Source: Homarus americanus (lineage: Eukaryota; Arthropoda; Malacostraca; Decapoda; Nephropidae). From it: DNA of 64,000 nucleotides. The translations under genes and the position numbers were made by a program. The notes beneath the pieces were generated by a model. The model searched no databases, was not told the DNA's origin, and saw only the letters and a program-made list of their open reading frames with translations. Positions 28,101-57,919 of the stretch are shown piece after piece; position 1 is the first letter of the stretch, and the number at the start of each line of letters is the position of its first letter. The stretch lies in NCBI RefSeq assembly GCF_018991925.1, contig NW_024732415.1, forward strand, positions 2,486,838 through 2,550,837, written 5' to 3'.

Positions 28101-28204
28101 AAAATACCTAAAAACGTCAAATTTATGGCCCAATTTCACGTTTGATTAACTTTTAGGATATAATACAGCGAAAATTGTGTCCCATAACTAAAAACTAAAA
28201 AGAA

Positions 28205-28250
28205 AAAGAAGAGAGAAAAGCCGGGACTCGAACTCGGGCCTCAATGAGTG

Positions 28251-28262
<12 letters not shown>
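28205..28262 (-). repeat. tRNA-like (B-box) fragment at satellite edge
   Basis: The minus strand reads GAGGCCCGAGTTCGAGTCCC, a good RNA polymerase III B-box/T-loop, but no matching 5' tRNA half can be folded. Best read as a tRNA-derived SINE or tRNA pseudogene fragment next to the satellite array. Confidence 0.5.
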
Positions 28263-35813
<7,551 letters not shown>

Positions 35814-36188
35814 TGATAAAATCACACGGGAAAATGGAAAAAATGTGTGTGTGTGTGTGTTTGTTACGACCCTTGGCCTCTTAGGGTTTAACAAAATCAC
35901 AAATTCAATTTCTCTTTGTGTAACAGGTCCAAGGAATAGATCCACAAATCATCACTTCATTACTATGGGGTATATTGAAATACATCCAGTAATTTTAATT
36001 ACAGAATATATTAACAAACAAACAATAAAACAAATATATCAGTATGTACAAAAATAAACAAGTACAAATTAAATCTGATCAAATAAGTGACTTAACCGTG
36101 TGACAAAATAATGAACATAAAAGTAAAGACTTATTTAGTCTAGAAACTACAATGAACGTGGTCTATCCACCACACGTTTCTGCTAGTG

Positions 36189-36200
36189 TGTATATATATA

Positions 36201-36248
<48 letters not shown>
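36189..36248 (+). repeat. (TA)n left of Tigger relic
   Basis: About 60 bp of TA with one TTAA break, ending exactly at the CAGTAAACC terminus of the relic. Confidence 0.95.
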
Positions 36249-37592
<1,344 letters not shown>

Positions 37593-37659
37593 TATTTTTT
37601 AATAAATAACGGCGCTACTATAGTATGTGGTCTACCGAGCTGAAGTTGTGTCTACCAGG

Positions 37660-38545
37660 ATATTTACACTGATGTAGCCTCAGTCATCTTCTGTTGGTGG
37701 TGGTGATGTAGCCTCCTGTCATCTGGTGGTGGTGTAGCCTTCTGGTGTTGGTAGTGGCAATGTAGCCTCAGTCATCTAGTGACGGTGGTGGTAATGAAGC
37801 CTCAGTCATCTGGTTGTTGGTGTTGGTGATCATGTGATGGTGGTGGTGGTAATGTAGCCTCAGTCATCTTCTGTTGGTGGTGGTGGCCTCTTGTCATCTG
37901 GTGGTGGTGGTAATGTAGCCTCAGTCATCTGGTGGTGGTGGTAATGTAGCTTCAGTCATCTGGTGGGTAATGTAACTCAAATGTCTGGTGTTAGTGATGC
38001 AGCCTCAGTCATCTGGTGTTGATGATGCAGCCTCAGTCATCTTATAAGGTGGTGATGTAGCCTCAGTCATCTGGTGGTGGTGTTGTAGCCTCATTCATCT
38101 GGTGGTGAGTGGTGATGCTGGCCTCCTGTCATCTGGTGGTGGTGAGTTGTAACCTCCTGTCCATCTGTTGGTGGTGATTATTTGTATGCCTCAGTCATCT
38201 GGTGGTGGTGGTGTTGTAGCCCCCTGTCATCTGGTGGTGGTGGTGTTGATGGTTGTCATCTGGATGGTGGTGGTGATGTAGCCTCCTGTCATCTGGGTGG
38301 TGGTGGTGGTCATGTGGCAGTGGTGGTTGTGATGTAGTCTCCTGTCATCTGGTGGTGGTGGTGGTTGTGATGTAGCCTCCTGTCATCTGGTGTAGCCTCA
38401 CTCATCTGGTGGTGGTGATGGTGGTAATGTAGCCTCAGTCATCTGGTGGTGGTGATGTAGCCCTCAGTCATCTGGTGTTGGTGATGGTAATGGCTGCCTC
38501 AGTCATCTGGTGGTGGTGGTGGGTGGGGTTGGGTGGGGGGGCAAA
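37660..38545 (+). repeat. GGT-rich minisatellite
   Basis: About 25-30 units of 27-45 bp combining GTAGCCTCAGTCATCTGGTG or TAGCCTCCTGTCATCTGGTG with (GGT)n of variable length. Unit length is irregular. No open frame persists. Confidence 0.92.
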
Positions 38546-40262
38546 ATTAGCTTATGTGCTACTACAATGATTCTAAATGGATGAGAAAAGTATAAGAATG
38601 AATTGTTAACAAAATTACCCAGACTTTTTCTTCTGGGTAGTGCAGAGTATTTGTAGCAGGCAGTTACACAGCACTACCCTAGGCAGCATCACTGGAGTAG
38701 ACTGGAACTCACAGACTTACATTAAGCAGATTTTTTTTTCACCATTTTCTTTGTGAACTTTTTATAGTTATGCAAACTTCAAATTTTGAATGTCATGTGA
38801 ACACAATTGATTTGGTTTTTGTAAATGAAGATTTGTTTTTTAATGTTTAGCAATTTTATTTGGGCAAAATATGAAATTATGAACATTCATCCTTACTTCT
38901 TTTGTAAACATTTTTGTCAAAAATTAACTTACTATGGAGTCTTCATCATCATGCTTTTCCTTGTGAATATCTCCAGCATTTTTTTTTACTGACCTGCTTC
39001 CTGTGCTTGGAAGAAACATCACTATGGCACTACATTCATCGAGTGTAAAAGCTTCTTAGTAGTTAGCTACTTACAGTGTGATTCAATGAGGTTGTTGACA
39101 TCACCTTCAGTTATGTCACATACCCAGTATTACCTATGTTCTGCAACATCTTATCAATGACCCTTAATTTTGTGCTGTCATCGGGAAAATCGGGTATACA
39201 GTAGTAGGTTGCCTGGAGTTTTTTGTTGGTAAGCCACTAAGTTCAGGCATTGTACTGTATTCAACTGACCATAGATACTCAGGACCAGCTGCTTGTGTGA
39301 AGATAATGAATGATCCCTAACTTAATTATCATAAACCATCGACCTGTGAACATTATGTACAGGTATGCAGATAAACAGAAATCTACAGTATTTTGAAAAA
39401 TAATAAAATTTTATGTGAAACTTACTTCATAATAGAGGTTTTATCAGATATACAGGATATTATATTCTGTACAGTAATTGTATGTCATACTGACTATGTA
39501 TTGCTGGTTTGTTTTCAATATTTCCTACAATGTATAACAGGTATGAAGACAAGACATGAAACAGTCCAGAAACTTTGATGATTATTAATGTCAACCATCT
39601 TTGGCATTATAAGTCACCGATGATATTGACTACACACAACAAAATGAAACAGAAATTCAACACTTATCAACTGTACCAAAAGCTTTCAAAACAATGAAGA
39701 CTATGAGAAGTTTCCTGCAATGATTTTAATTACAGTACTTACTAGTCAATGCAAATTAATAAGCATAAAAAGGATAAAGGAAACGAATTGTACAGCTTCA
39801 AATATCTACTAAAATCATAAAAAATAAACAAATGTGAAATATACAAATATATTTTTAAGTGCAAATAAAAATGAGTTGAAAATCTTGAGCAGACTACAGT
39901 TAATCCAAACTGCAGTGCACTCATTCTGAAGTACCTGTAGATGGCCTTCTCTGTCAAAACACAGATATTGCCTTCATACATTATTATTTGAAGAGTAAAG
40001 TGATTGCAATACAACATAAAGAATATTTACCTGTACAAATATTGTAGTATGTATATTCTATAAATTTCTTTTTACATATTTAACAGATTTATGATGCAAT
40101 TCCTCTCTCAACATCAGTGTTCCTGCTACAAATAATTCTGTCATATCCCCATCTCTTGTAATTATGTGGAAATTACTTCAAACTGCAATTCTGTACTTTG
40201 TGGGTGATAATAAATGAATGTTAACGATTACCCCAAGGGTTCGTAATTTGTGACATTTACAT
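38546..40262 (-). other. 3' flank of the kinase gene
   Basis: Downstream of the stop codon on the minus strand. AT-rich, without other exons. One AATAAA on the minus strand lies near 38847-38853, but the true polyadenylation site cannot be set from sequence alone. Confidence 0.35.
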
Positions 40263-49316
<9,054 letters not shown>

Positions 49317-49455
49317 CTGTGGAGAGAAAGAGTGAGTGAGTGAGTATGTAGAGGCTCTGAAACAAGTAAAGGAACCCTGTATATGGAACTCAGTGGGTGC
49401 TTTTACACACTCTTTGGGGGCTCTTAAAAACTGTGGACTCATACTACAGTAGCTG

Positions 49456-49850
49456 TAGGAACACTGTGGGAGTTGTTATTGGTTGTGGGAACACTGTGAG
49501 AGCTGTTATTGGTTGTGGGAACACTGTGGGAGCTACTATTTGTGGGAACACCGTGGGAGGTATTACTAATTGTGGGAACACTGTAGGAGCTGTTACTAGT
49601 TGTGGAAACACTGTAGGAGTTGTTACTAGTTGTGGAAACACTGCAGATGCTTACTAGTTGTGGAAACACTGTGGGAGCTGTTACTAGTTGTGGAAACACT
49701 GTGGGAGCTGTTACTAGTTGTGGAAACACTGTGGGAGCTGTTACTAGTTGTGGAAACACTGTGGGAGCTGTTACTAGTTGTGGAAACACTGTGGGAGCTG
49801 TTACTAGCTGTGAGAACACTGTGGGAGCTCTTACTACTTGTGGGAACAGA
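49456..49850. repeat. 30-bp tandem array beside kinase exon 2
   Basis: Around 13 units of 30 bp with core TTGTGGAAACACTGTGGGAG. The central units (about 49650-49800) are almost identical, and the flanking ones are more diverged (GGTTGTGGGAACACTG type). Because the period is divisible by three, open frames run through on both strands, for example a minus-strand repeat of VTAPTVFPQL. The array begins about 140 bp upstream of the exon 2 acceptor. I treat these frames as repeat translation, not genes. Confidence 0.9.
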
Positions 49851-50514
49851 GTGGTCTTACAAAGTATGGGAACAACATCAGCACTCTTAGTAGTTGGGGC
49901 AATACTGGAGGCTCTCACTGACTATGAAAACACCATGAGGCTATTAATAACTATGGTAAATAACGTGGGGCTCTCATGGGCATTATAATGACTGGTAAAA
50001 TTTCAGCTGTGGAAATTTCATTAGCTAATTCTCCACGGGGCGGGGATGTCACCATCAGCAATATAATACCAATACCCATATAAAATAATAACAGGTCTAA
50101 GTTTCTTTCAGTTTTATTGTCTTGTTAAGTTAGTTCTGGTTTCCACTGGTCGGGTAGTAAATTACGTTACAGCTACTGGTATGTTAATTTATAAGGGCGG
50201 ATCCATGGGAAGGTCCTGGGGGGCCGGACCTTCTGTTCATCAAAAAATTCCAATACATTTTCTTTAATGCAGTACTGTACTCACGTGTTTTTGTATAGTA
50301 AAAAGTTATTACTATTGATCTCAAAATATATCTCAATATCAAGTGCACATGGCCTGAAAATGGGCTCAAAATGCTCATGACATTGGTCAGTTTTAGCCCC
50401 CCAACCTCCTTGATTCGCCCCTGGATTTAGGTTAATTGAAATAAAATTGGCTTTGCTTGATGGGTCAGGTTTGTTTGGAATTCTTCTATTTATTCATTCA
50501 TATACTTCTCACAT

Positions 50515-50595
50515 CTACTCTGGATCAGGGATTGAACCCATTGAACCCGGGACTGTGACAGAGCAGTGAGAGATAAGCGCGTTACCCCTGTACAA
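50515..50595 (-). repeat. tRNA-derived SINE head
   Basis: The minus strand has GGGTAACGCGCTTATCTCTC followed by a doubled B-box, GGGTTCAATGGGTTCAATCC. The order and spacing fit a tRNA-derived RNA polymerase III promoter. No intact cloverleaf. Confidence 0.6.
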
Positions 50596-51666
50596 TGCAA
50601 ACATTTTATTTTTCCCTTACAACCATCTTAGACCATTCTTATCAACTCTCATCTCCCCGTTCAGCATGCCCTCCTTCCTGTTTTCTCTCTGCCCTCCCCA
50701 CCAACGGTACTATACAAGTCTGTTATTTACCCGTCAATCAAGTGTTAAGTCTTAAGAGAATAACCTTCCCGCTGGGTTTACATCCCACACAGTTATGACC
50801 CTGAGCGACGTGAAGGAGTGTTTGTTGAACTTCCTGTTAGTTCACAACGCAAGTGCTTTACCCCTAAATCTAAATTATTGCTATTAGACAAAAAATAATG
50901 AGTCTGCTCAACTGCGATGGTGGCGAGAGTAACGGAGCGTTGTTTGCCTTCTTGCGGGTCCACCTCTTGCATTTGTTATACACTGAGCTTCGGAGAATAG
51001 AGTACAGTAGCTGAATACTTTTCCTGTGATGTACTTTACGATAACATGAGAAAACATAATACTACTAATTCTGAATGGCTGTGACCCTATGGAGTGTGAA
51101 CGAACACTGTTTACCTCCTCACTGTCCATAAAACAAGTAGATCATGAGGATGTGAACAGTTTGTCCCCCTCCCATTAGTTCATACCTCGAATTGTAATGT
51201 TCACTCAATATTGTGAACATGTTCCGCTGGCTGCGATGTTAATGTCAAATAGGACGCACATGGAAGATAAACTATGAAGATAAGGACATCCCCACACTGT
51301 TACCCACAAACATTGCACAGCCCGCGTCTCCTAAATTTACCTACACAATAAAACCCACAAAATAATTCACTACACTAGAGATGTTAAAATAATGTACAAG
51401 CTTAGGAAAAATTACCATTAAAATTCGGAGTTAAATTCGCATCAATAATCACTCAAACTCCTTAGTGCATTTACATCTTTATGAATAAATGTTATAAGGA
51501 AATTGTTCCCAAGGAGCTTGAATAAGGAAGGTGGCGTGTTTAGCAGGTGTCGTATAGTGCCCGTTAATGTAACATAAAAACGTACAGCCCGAGCCTACCT
51601 AGCAAGTGCAGCAGGGAACAGCTGTGCAGCTTGGCAGGAGGCAGCACCGCCCGCCGGAAGACTCAC

Positions 51667-51723
51667 ATAAGATGCGACACAGCTGTCAGCGTCTTGGTCG
51701 GCGGCCATGACGGGTCGCGCCAT
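51667..51723 (-). CDS. Candidate first coding exon of the kinase locus
   Basis: Minus strand, about 2.35 kb upstream of the glycine-loop exon. ATG at 51723 (or in-frame ATG at 51708) opens MARPVMAADQDADSCVASY, directly followed by a consensus donor GTGAGT (51666-51661). The frame stays open to a second possible donor, AG then GTAGGC, near 51600. The segment is richer in G+C than its surroundings. Problem: it leaves in phase 0 (phase 2 with the second donor), whereas the known exon needs phase 1, so at least one linking exon would have to exist. No alignable family motif. Alternative short start: ATG at 51129 reading MDSEE before donor GTAAAC. Confidence 0.3.
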
Positions 51724-51909
51724 GCAACCCACACAGTTGCTACAGATCACCGCTATTTTCAACCCTCAACCTTGTGGTTCCGGAACCTCATAGATTCAAA
51801 AGTTCTTTTACCGTCAATTCAAGTTGAGAAAACATACCTAGATGTGATACAGTCTAGGTTCAATTTCGTTTCGGTGCAATTTAGACCACAATTTTCATCC
51901 CGCAGCTGA

Positions 51910-53289
51910 TGTGAGCCAGCTTGATGCTCTTTCGCATCACTTATAAAAGAAAAGCATCAAGATTCTATTAACCCTTATGTACAGTCAAAAAATATTTCCA
52001 CTTCACTCCTGTAAAAAACTGTACCGAACCCAAATGAGATACTAGAGCACTATCTGTGGACAGTCAAGTAGTTTGGAGTCTCGGGCGTGTAACGGGGGAT
52101 ATATACCGCAATATTTAATCTGTTCTTTATATATATAAAAAAAAAAAAACCTTTATGTGTCAAAGACTGTGCGAGTTAAATCACAGGAGTCCCGCATCTC
52201 TAACCACGAAGAAAATTAACGCGCGAACTTCTGAGAATCTGAGCTTTGTGATGTAATTGTCTTCTTATCCATGTGATTGCGCATAATTACCCTCCAACAA
52301 ATAATTACAGGAGAAGTAATTATGGATGGGTCTATAATTCCTTTCAATAGCGACAAACTGGTAATATCGTGCTGGTCTATCAACTCTCACACCGGGAATT
52401 ATAGCCACGTTCAACAGTGATTGTTAGATCAATATACAGACCTGTAAAGTTGTGTGTGTGTGTGTGTGTGTGTGTGTGTCGGTCTACATCACTAACACCG
52501 ATAAAACTTTACAACACAACTTACCACGAGAAAAAAAAAATATCCCAAATCCCATTAGACCACCTTTACCATAAAATGGGTAAAATCCCCATCAAAGAAA
52601 ATCCCATCAACTGATTTCAAATTATAAAATCTCACCAGCAACAAGACATCTGTAAAACAACAGAGAGGATATTTATTACAAAAACAAACACAATCAGAAG
52701 TCTACTCTTACGCTCCTCATAAAATCATTGTAAATAGAAGCCACCAGACTGACGTGTGTAAAATACGGTTATGAATAAATCAGTACCGGAGTTGTAAAAA
52801 AATAACAGGTGGAACTGTTAGAATTTATACAGTATATAATGTGTGGGCAGCGCGTCCTTGGTGTTATGTTTTTATGGGAGCTGTAGTAGTCCCATACTGT
52901 GAACACTAAGCTTAATAACATACATAATGACTTGTCCGTGTGAGTCTGGTTGCCGTACAGCACAAAGCCTTCGTTTACTGGTTTTGTTCGGATTATTTTG
53001 TGTGTGAGTACTGTGTCAATAATGCCAAAGTTGGGTCCATATAAGGCGTCTGTAGCTTATGCCTGGTCCACTGTTGAAACATATTTTCACTTTACGGGTA
53101 CAGTGTATCTAGTTATTTCACGGCTACAACTAGGGTTCCTACCTCCCCTGGCCTGGAGAGCCACTGTAGTATACTGTATACAGTAAATTCTTTATGAAAA
53201 TGTGGACACTAGCTCTACCGCTACTTATTTTGTAAAGATTTGAAGATGTAGTAGTAGTACAAAAGAACTTAAGAGCTTAAGAATAGAGG
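51910..53289. other. Unassigned DNA upstream of the candidate first exon
   Basis: No supported gene. Donor-like GTAAGT on minus near 52529 and a 14-nt segment flanked by TTTTACAG and GTGAGA near 52640 were seen but have no coding support. Confidence 0.35.
52450..52479 (+). repeat. (GT)n
   Basis: About 30 bp of GT. Confidence 0.97.
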
Positions 53290-53740
53290 AAACTGCAGGG
53301 GCTTATTGGCCCATACTAGGAAGTCCCGTTACACTCAACCCCTATTGCTCATATATCCATCCAGTCTATGTTTGAAGCTATCCAGCGTATTCGAGTTAAT
53401 GATGATGTTTGGTAACTTGTTCCACTCATCGACTACTCTATTTCCAAACCAATGTTTACCTATCTCGCGCCTAAATCTATATTTGTTCAATTTAAATCCG
53501 TTGCTACGAGTTCGCTCCTGGTTGGATAGTTTGAGTACCTTTGCTATATCACCTTTGTTTAGCACTGACTTCCATTTATACACCTCGATCATATCACCCC
53601 TCACTCTACGTCTCTCAAGGGAGTGCAAATTAAGATGCTTTAACCTGTCTTTGTGCTCAAGGTTCCTAATGCCAGGGATTAGTCTTGTCATTCTCCTCTG
53701 AATTCTTTTTTGGGAGTCTATATCCATTCAGTAGTACGGT
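53290..53740 (-). pseudogene. LINE C-terminal fragment
   Basis: The minus-strand frame reads QKRIQRRMTRLIPGIRNLEH, then LKHLNLHSLERRRVRGDMIE, NRVVDEWNKLPNIIINSNTL and DSFKHRLDGYMSNRG. It resembles the ORF2 C-terminus of arthropod non-LTR elements. The final LD-FK-R-D-YMSNRG and the following 3' sequence also match the end of the LINE at 17868-18725, suggesting one family or close sister families. Confidence 0.8.
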
Positions 53741-54244
53741 GACCAGAACTGCATAATCCTAAGGACGTCTCACAAGCGTAAAATATAGTTTTAGGATAAC
53801 CTCGCTAGTCTTGTAACTAACACTTCTTAGTAGTAGTAGTAATAATATCAACCAGAACAGGTCTGCTTAAGTAACTTAACAACGCCAACGATTTTAAAAA
53901 TATAAATACAATAATAACAACCAGAACAGAGTCCTGATTAGTGCCATCTCAACTCAAGCACTGAAGTCTGAGTCATGTAAAAAAAGTCTACCCTAAACCA
54001 CCATAATAAACAAAAAACTACATACACTTAGCCATCCCTAATCTAACTTAAAAAAAATGAATCAATGGAACGATTTTCTTAGTCGATCTACCGTATAATA
54101 CGTAGTCTGGTGCTGAACACAGCAAGGATTGGTTATGATTGCATAGTTCACGATAGTCAACCAATCAGAGTACATTACCGTACTTATATCTGAGGGTTGG
54201 TGACCACAGTCCTCCACTCTAAATGTTCTCGGGCTATTTTTACC

Positions 54245-54480
54245 AATACTCCATGAGTATGTGACTCTCTGGGGACCCAGTTTTAATTTCACTCATGCAC
54301 CCCCCCCCCCAGTCTCTGCCTTCCCTAGTCCTCCTACCCCCAACTTGGTCCATCAGTATCTCTGTTACCGGTATCATCCCCTCATCCCTAATCATATGAC
54401 CAAAGCATCTCATTTTTCTTTTCCTGTACATTTCAATATAGACAACTATTATTCTACTGAACATATTTTGTAATATTTTG
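54245..54480 (-). pseudogene. RTE-like LINE C-terminal relic
   Basis: The minus strand reads YRKRKMRCFGHMIRDEGMIP, then VTEILMDQVGGRRTREGRDW and SHILMEYW. The K-R-FGH--R-E and V-E-----GGRR-RGRP-like pattern fits a LINE RT C-terminal tail. Only this piece is present. Confidence 0.6.
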
Positions 54481-54499
54481 AACAATCTTGAATATATCA

Positions 54500-55104
54500 C
54501 AATGTAGAGGAATATGCCCAGTTAGTGAAGCCTCACCTAGGTTAAAATAGAGTGCTACAGTGATCGCTAGGTGGCAATCCTGATAAAAATAGGTGAAGGA
54601 GGCGGCACTAAAATTAAACTGGCAACTCCAAAATTACCTGGAGGGGAAAAATAACCCAAGAGGTGAGTTAGTGGAGGACGGGAGTGTTTGCCACCTCTTA
54701 AAGGGGAGGAGGGGGACAATACGCCTCTAAGTAGGAAGACCCAAGACCCACATTTTCAACGGATCTTATGATGAATAATCCTCGTAAAAAAAAAAAGAAG
54801 TAAAATTAAACCTAACAATTTGACTTAAACTAAACCACAAAAATAACATAAATTTCACACTGGTTTCTACCGCTAAAGACAACCGGAGAGGCAAATACTT
54901 TCATCTTGACCTACGAGAAGTATTCAGCCTACAAACCTTTGAGACTGTGGACCCAAGCGTGTATATAGATAAGGGAACTGACGCCAACGGTAGGAGGGTA
55001 ATGGATCTTCGTCAGCGTCAATAAATCAAAGCCCTAATGATACGTGGTCAGGTAACGGTATTAGTGGGAATAGTATTAGGGATAACAGAAAGAGGATTGA
55101 TAGT
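54500..55104. other. Unassigned DNA
   Basis: Nothing recognised. Confidence 0.45.
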
Positions 55105-55195
55105 CGTAAAGGTCGTTAAAGTAGTAGTAGTGGACGTAGAAGTAGTAGTAGTAGTGGACGTAGAAGTAGCAGCAGCAGTAGAAGAAGCGTAGTTG
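55105..55195 (+). repeat. (AGT)n/(AGC)n trinucleotide tract
   Basis: Blocks of AGTAGTAGT separated by GGACGTAGA, then AGCAGCAGC. Confidence 0.8.
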
Positions 55196-55780
55196 GGTTC
55201 CCGACGAGAAGTTTAGAGTAGCACCTACGGGAATAATACATCAATGACCTTCCCCACGGCCTTCCCCAGGTGTTTGTGACGTCACCCCTCCCCACCCCAT
55301 CAATACTCGAGGCAGCAGCAGAAGGTCAAGTACTATATACTGAAGTGTGATGACGGAGGCTTCTGGTCGTTGGGTACTAGGAGGCGAACCTATAGTCTTC
55401 CCTTGTACTGACCAATTCATTTCTCCTATTAATATTAGACTAAGCTATTTTATGGTATATATGTTTACATTCACACTTTACGAATTAATTAAATCTTCCG
55501 TTATAGTTAGTGTAAAAGAATAAAAATACAGACGACATATTCTACCGTGTATACTGAGTCGGCATTATTCTCACCGACTACAGTACAGCTTAACGTTCAT
55601 TACATAATGCAGTAATCACCTTTACGATACACTCAAGAGTTATATTCAATCCGTTACCATAAATTTTATTATAGTTACGTATTGATTCTGTTTATCAGTA
55701 TAATAACAATTACATATCAAGCTCGTTCCCAATAATTACTACATGTGAGTGTCATATCGTTATTACCTTAATGTGAGTAA
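55196..55780. other. Unassigned DNA with a CRE palindrome
   Basis: TGACGTCA at 55277-55284 in a C-rich context (CCTTCCCCACGGCCTTCCCC just upstream). No frame supported. Confidence 0.4.
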
Positions 55781-56095
55781 TTGGTTTAGCTGTGTTAAAG
55801 TTTAGCTTCACGTGGATTAGCTATGTTAAGTTTAGTTCCACGTGGGTTAGCTGTGTTAAGTTTAGCTCCATGTGGTTTAGCTGTGTTAAAGCTTAGCTTC
55901 ACGTGGGTTAGTTGTGTTAAGTTTAGCTTCACGTGGGTTAGCTGTATTGTTTAGCTCACGTGGGTTAGCTGTTAAGCTTAGCTTCACGTGGGTTAGCTGT
56001 TAAGCTTAGCTTCACGTGGGTTAGCTGTTAAGTCTAGCTTCACGTGGGTTAGATGTATTAAGTTTAGCTTCAAGTGGTTTAGACTGAAAATCACC
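55781..56095 (+). repeat. Approx. 30-bp tandem array containing CACGTG
   Basis: About ten units built from TTAGCTTCACGTGGGTTAGC and TGTTAAGTTTAG. Most units hold a CACGTG E-box palindrome. Unit length varies 24-31 bp. Confidence 0.88.
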
Positions 56096-56514
56096 AATTT
56101 AGCTAACCTCCGTGGTTCCCTTTAGCAGGACGGATGTGATCGAGGTTGTTGTTCATCCTGGGAGAATTATCAAAGTGATGGCGTAAGAGGCTAAGTGACA
56201 GATAGTGACATGTTGTTTATGTGACGCCATTAAGACCTCGCTAGTACAGTTTATGAGGTTATGGATAAAAATTACGCTACTTTTCACCCTATATAACGGC
56301 ATATGGTGACACCGTTTATTGGTTGTCACGTGAGCGTTGCCTGGTTAAAATATAACTTTCTTTTTTCGCGGTTTGTAAAGGCTTCTATGATTTTCCATTT
56401 AAACTTTCTGGTCTCCTACAACGAGTCACTGATGATTAGAAATTAATTAAAGGTTTGGCCAGACGCCCGGGTTCTCCTAAATTGGTTCCGTTGTCGTATA
56501 CAGCGCCAACACGT

Positions 56515-56815
56515 ATCCATTAACAGAACGGCGGCGTCTGATTGGTTAGCACCGAGAAGAGTCCCCAGAACGGCGGCGCCTGATTGGATAACACCGAGAA
56601 GAGTCCCCAGAACGGCGGCTCCTGATTGGATAACACCGAGAAGAGTCCCCAGAATGGCGGCTCCTGATTGGATAACACCGAGAAGAGTCCCCAGAACGGC
56701 GGCGCCTGATTGGATAACACCGAGAAGAGTCCCCAGAATGGCGGCTCCTGATTGGATAACACCGAGAAGTCCCCCCAGAATGACGGCCTCTGAATGGCTA
56801 ACACACAGAAGACTC
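56515..56815. repeat. 42-bp tandem array with inverted CCAAT boxes
   Basis: About seven units. Each has CCTGATTGGATAACACCGAG and AGTCCCCAGAA-GGCGGC. ATTGG is an inverted CCAAT box, present once per unit. Because 42 is divisible by three, frames stay open on both strands (for example LGTLLGVIQSGAAV on minus); I read these as repeat translation. Confidence 0.9.
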
Positions 56816-56829
56816 CCGATCAACAGCGA

Positions 56830-57714
56830 TTCGTCTCACAATGGTTACCGAATCCACCAATCACACCTTGTTGCCCGTTTACTACACACCTGCTGGCTAT
56901 GTATAGGACAACAGGGCACCAGTTTATGACTCGCCTGGGTGACCTGACACTGTGTAACCCACATTCACATTTAGCTCGTGTCAGCGATCACGAATTTATC
57001 AGTGCGGGTTATGTTGTGTGAAATAGATTGTAACTGCCCCTGCTTGGCCCGACTACAGAGTGTATAAACAGAGCCATCTACCCTATACAGTACACGTTAA
57101 AGTCAGTATATCCACTGTTTCTTCTCTGGATTTATTTTTCTATGGTTTTAAGTTTCTGGTCTGGAACTTTTTATTATTATTATTATAGGAACAACAGGCT
57201 ACGTGCACACTGCGACGCACCAGGACAGCGCAGAGCAGGGTAGATAACAGATCCGGTATGATGCGTACGTGGGGTCGTGTACTGAATAATGGAGTAAATT
57301 ACTTTCATGTTCAGTATGTTTTTTAATTTTTATTTAAAATGTTTGCTTCAGAGTTTTATGTGATCCCATATATCATCTTTGAGTTTGGTCAGGATCAATG
57401 GTGTCATAAAGTACCCTCTGACTCCCAACAGCCTATATAAGTTCCTCCGCCATATAAAAAAAAAAACTATGATTTTATGTCTCGAAAAAACCTGACTCGT
57501 CCACATGTTGAGCAAAAACTGTTTCAACACAGTTTTGCACCTGCTCCGTGCTGCCCTGCCTCCTAATGTGCGATCCCTCAAGTGCGCCTGGACTTAGAAC
57601 AGCTTAAGAAGAACAAGATGGAAGAATAAAGAAATATCCTCATTATTATCATCCCAGGATAAACCATGCGTCGTATTACACAACGTACTTATCACTATCT
57701 GTGTACCAACAAGA
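56830..57714. other. Unassigned DNA
   Basis: A short (ATT)n at 57172-57187; otherwise nothing recognised. Confidence 0.45.
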
Positions 57715-57805
57715 GCGATGGTGCCTTGAGGTGCGGCGGGTGAGTGGGAACAATACTCGTCTCTTATCATAAGGGTCACTGGCTCGATCCTAGGGTAACC
57801 CCAGT
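57715..57805 (+). repeat. tRNA-like SINE fragment
   Basis: Plus strand GGCGGGTGAGTGGGAACAAT, ACTCGTCTCTTATCATAAGG and GTCACTGGCTCGATCCTAGG form a degenerate tRNA-like block with a B-box (GGCTCGATCC). Followed by two direct copies of AATTACCAACA-GGGC-ACA (57818 and 57857). Confidence 0.45.
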
Positions 57806-57919
57806 CCACCCAGCTGTGAGTAATTACCAACATGGGCGACAAACCTTATGTTAGTTATTACCAACACGGGCAACATACCCTATATTTAGCGACACATGAA
57901 CTAGGGGAGAGTAAAAACA

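Noticed and set aside
49650..49800. Regular 30-bp repeats as a CRISPR array
   Set aside because: No unique spacers, units are directly adjacent, and the genome is eukaryotic.
49439..49918. 159-codon minus-strand frame with VTAPTVFPQL repeats as a protein
   Set aside because: Explained by a 30-bp tandem array; open on the opposite strand too.
50908..51129. MDSEE start followed by GTAAAC as kinase exon 1
   Set aside because: Five codons only, phase 0, and does not join exon 2 in frame; kept only as an alternative in the exon 1 entry.
52070..52125. Minus-strand YKEQIKYCG before GTATAT as the missing beta-1 exon
   Set aside because: Weak donor, no acceptor, and the match to the kinase N-lobe is not convincing.
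52626..52645. 14-nt segment between TTTTACAG and GTGAGA as a micro-exon
   Set aside because: Signals are good but such short pairs are expected by chance in this much DNA; no coding match.
56443..56823. 126-codon repeat frame LGTLLGVIQSGAAV
   Set aside because: Explained by a 42-bp tandem array; several frames on both strands are open.
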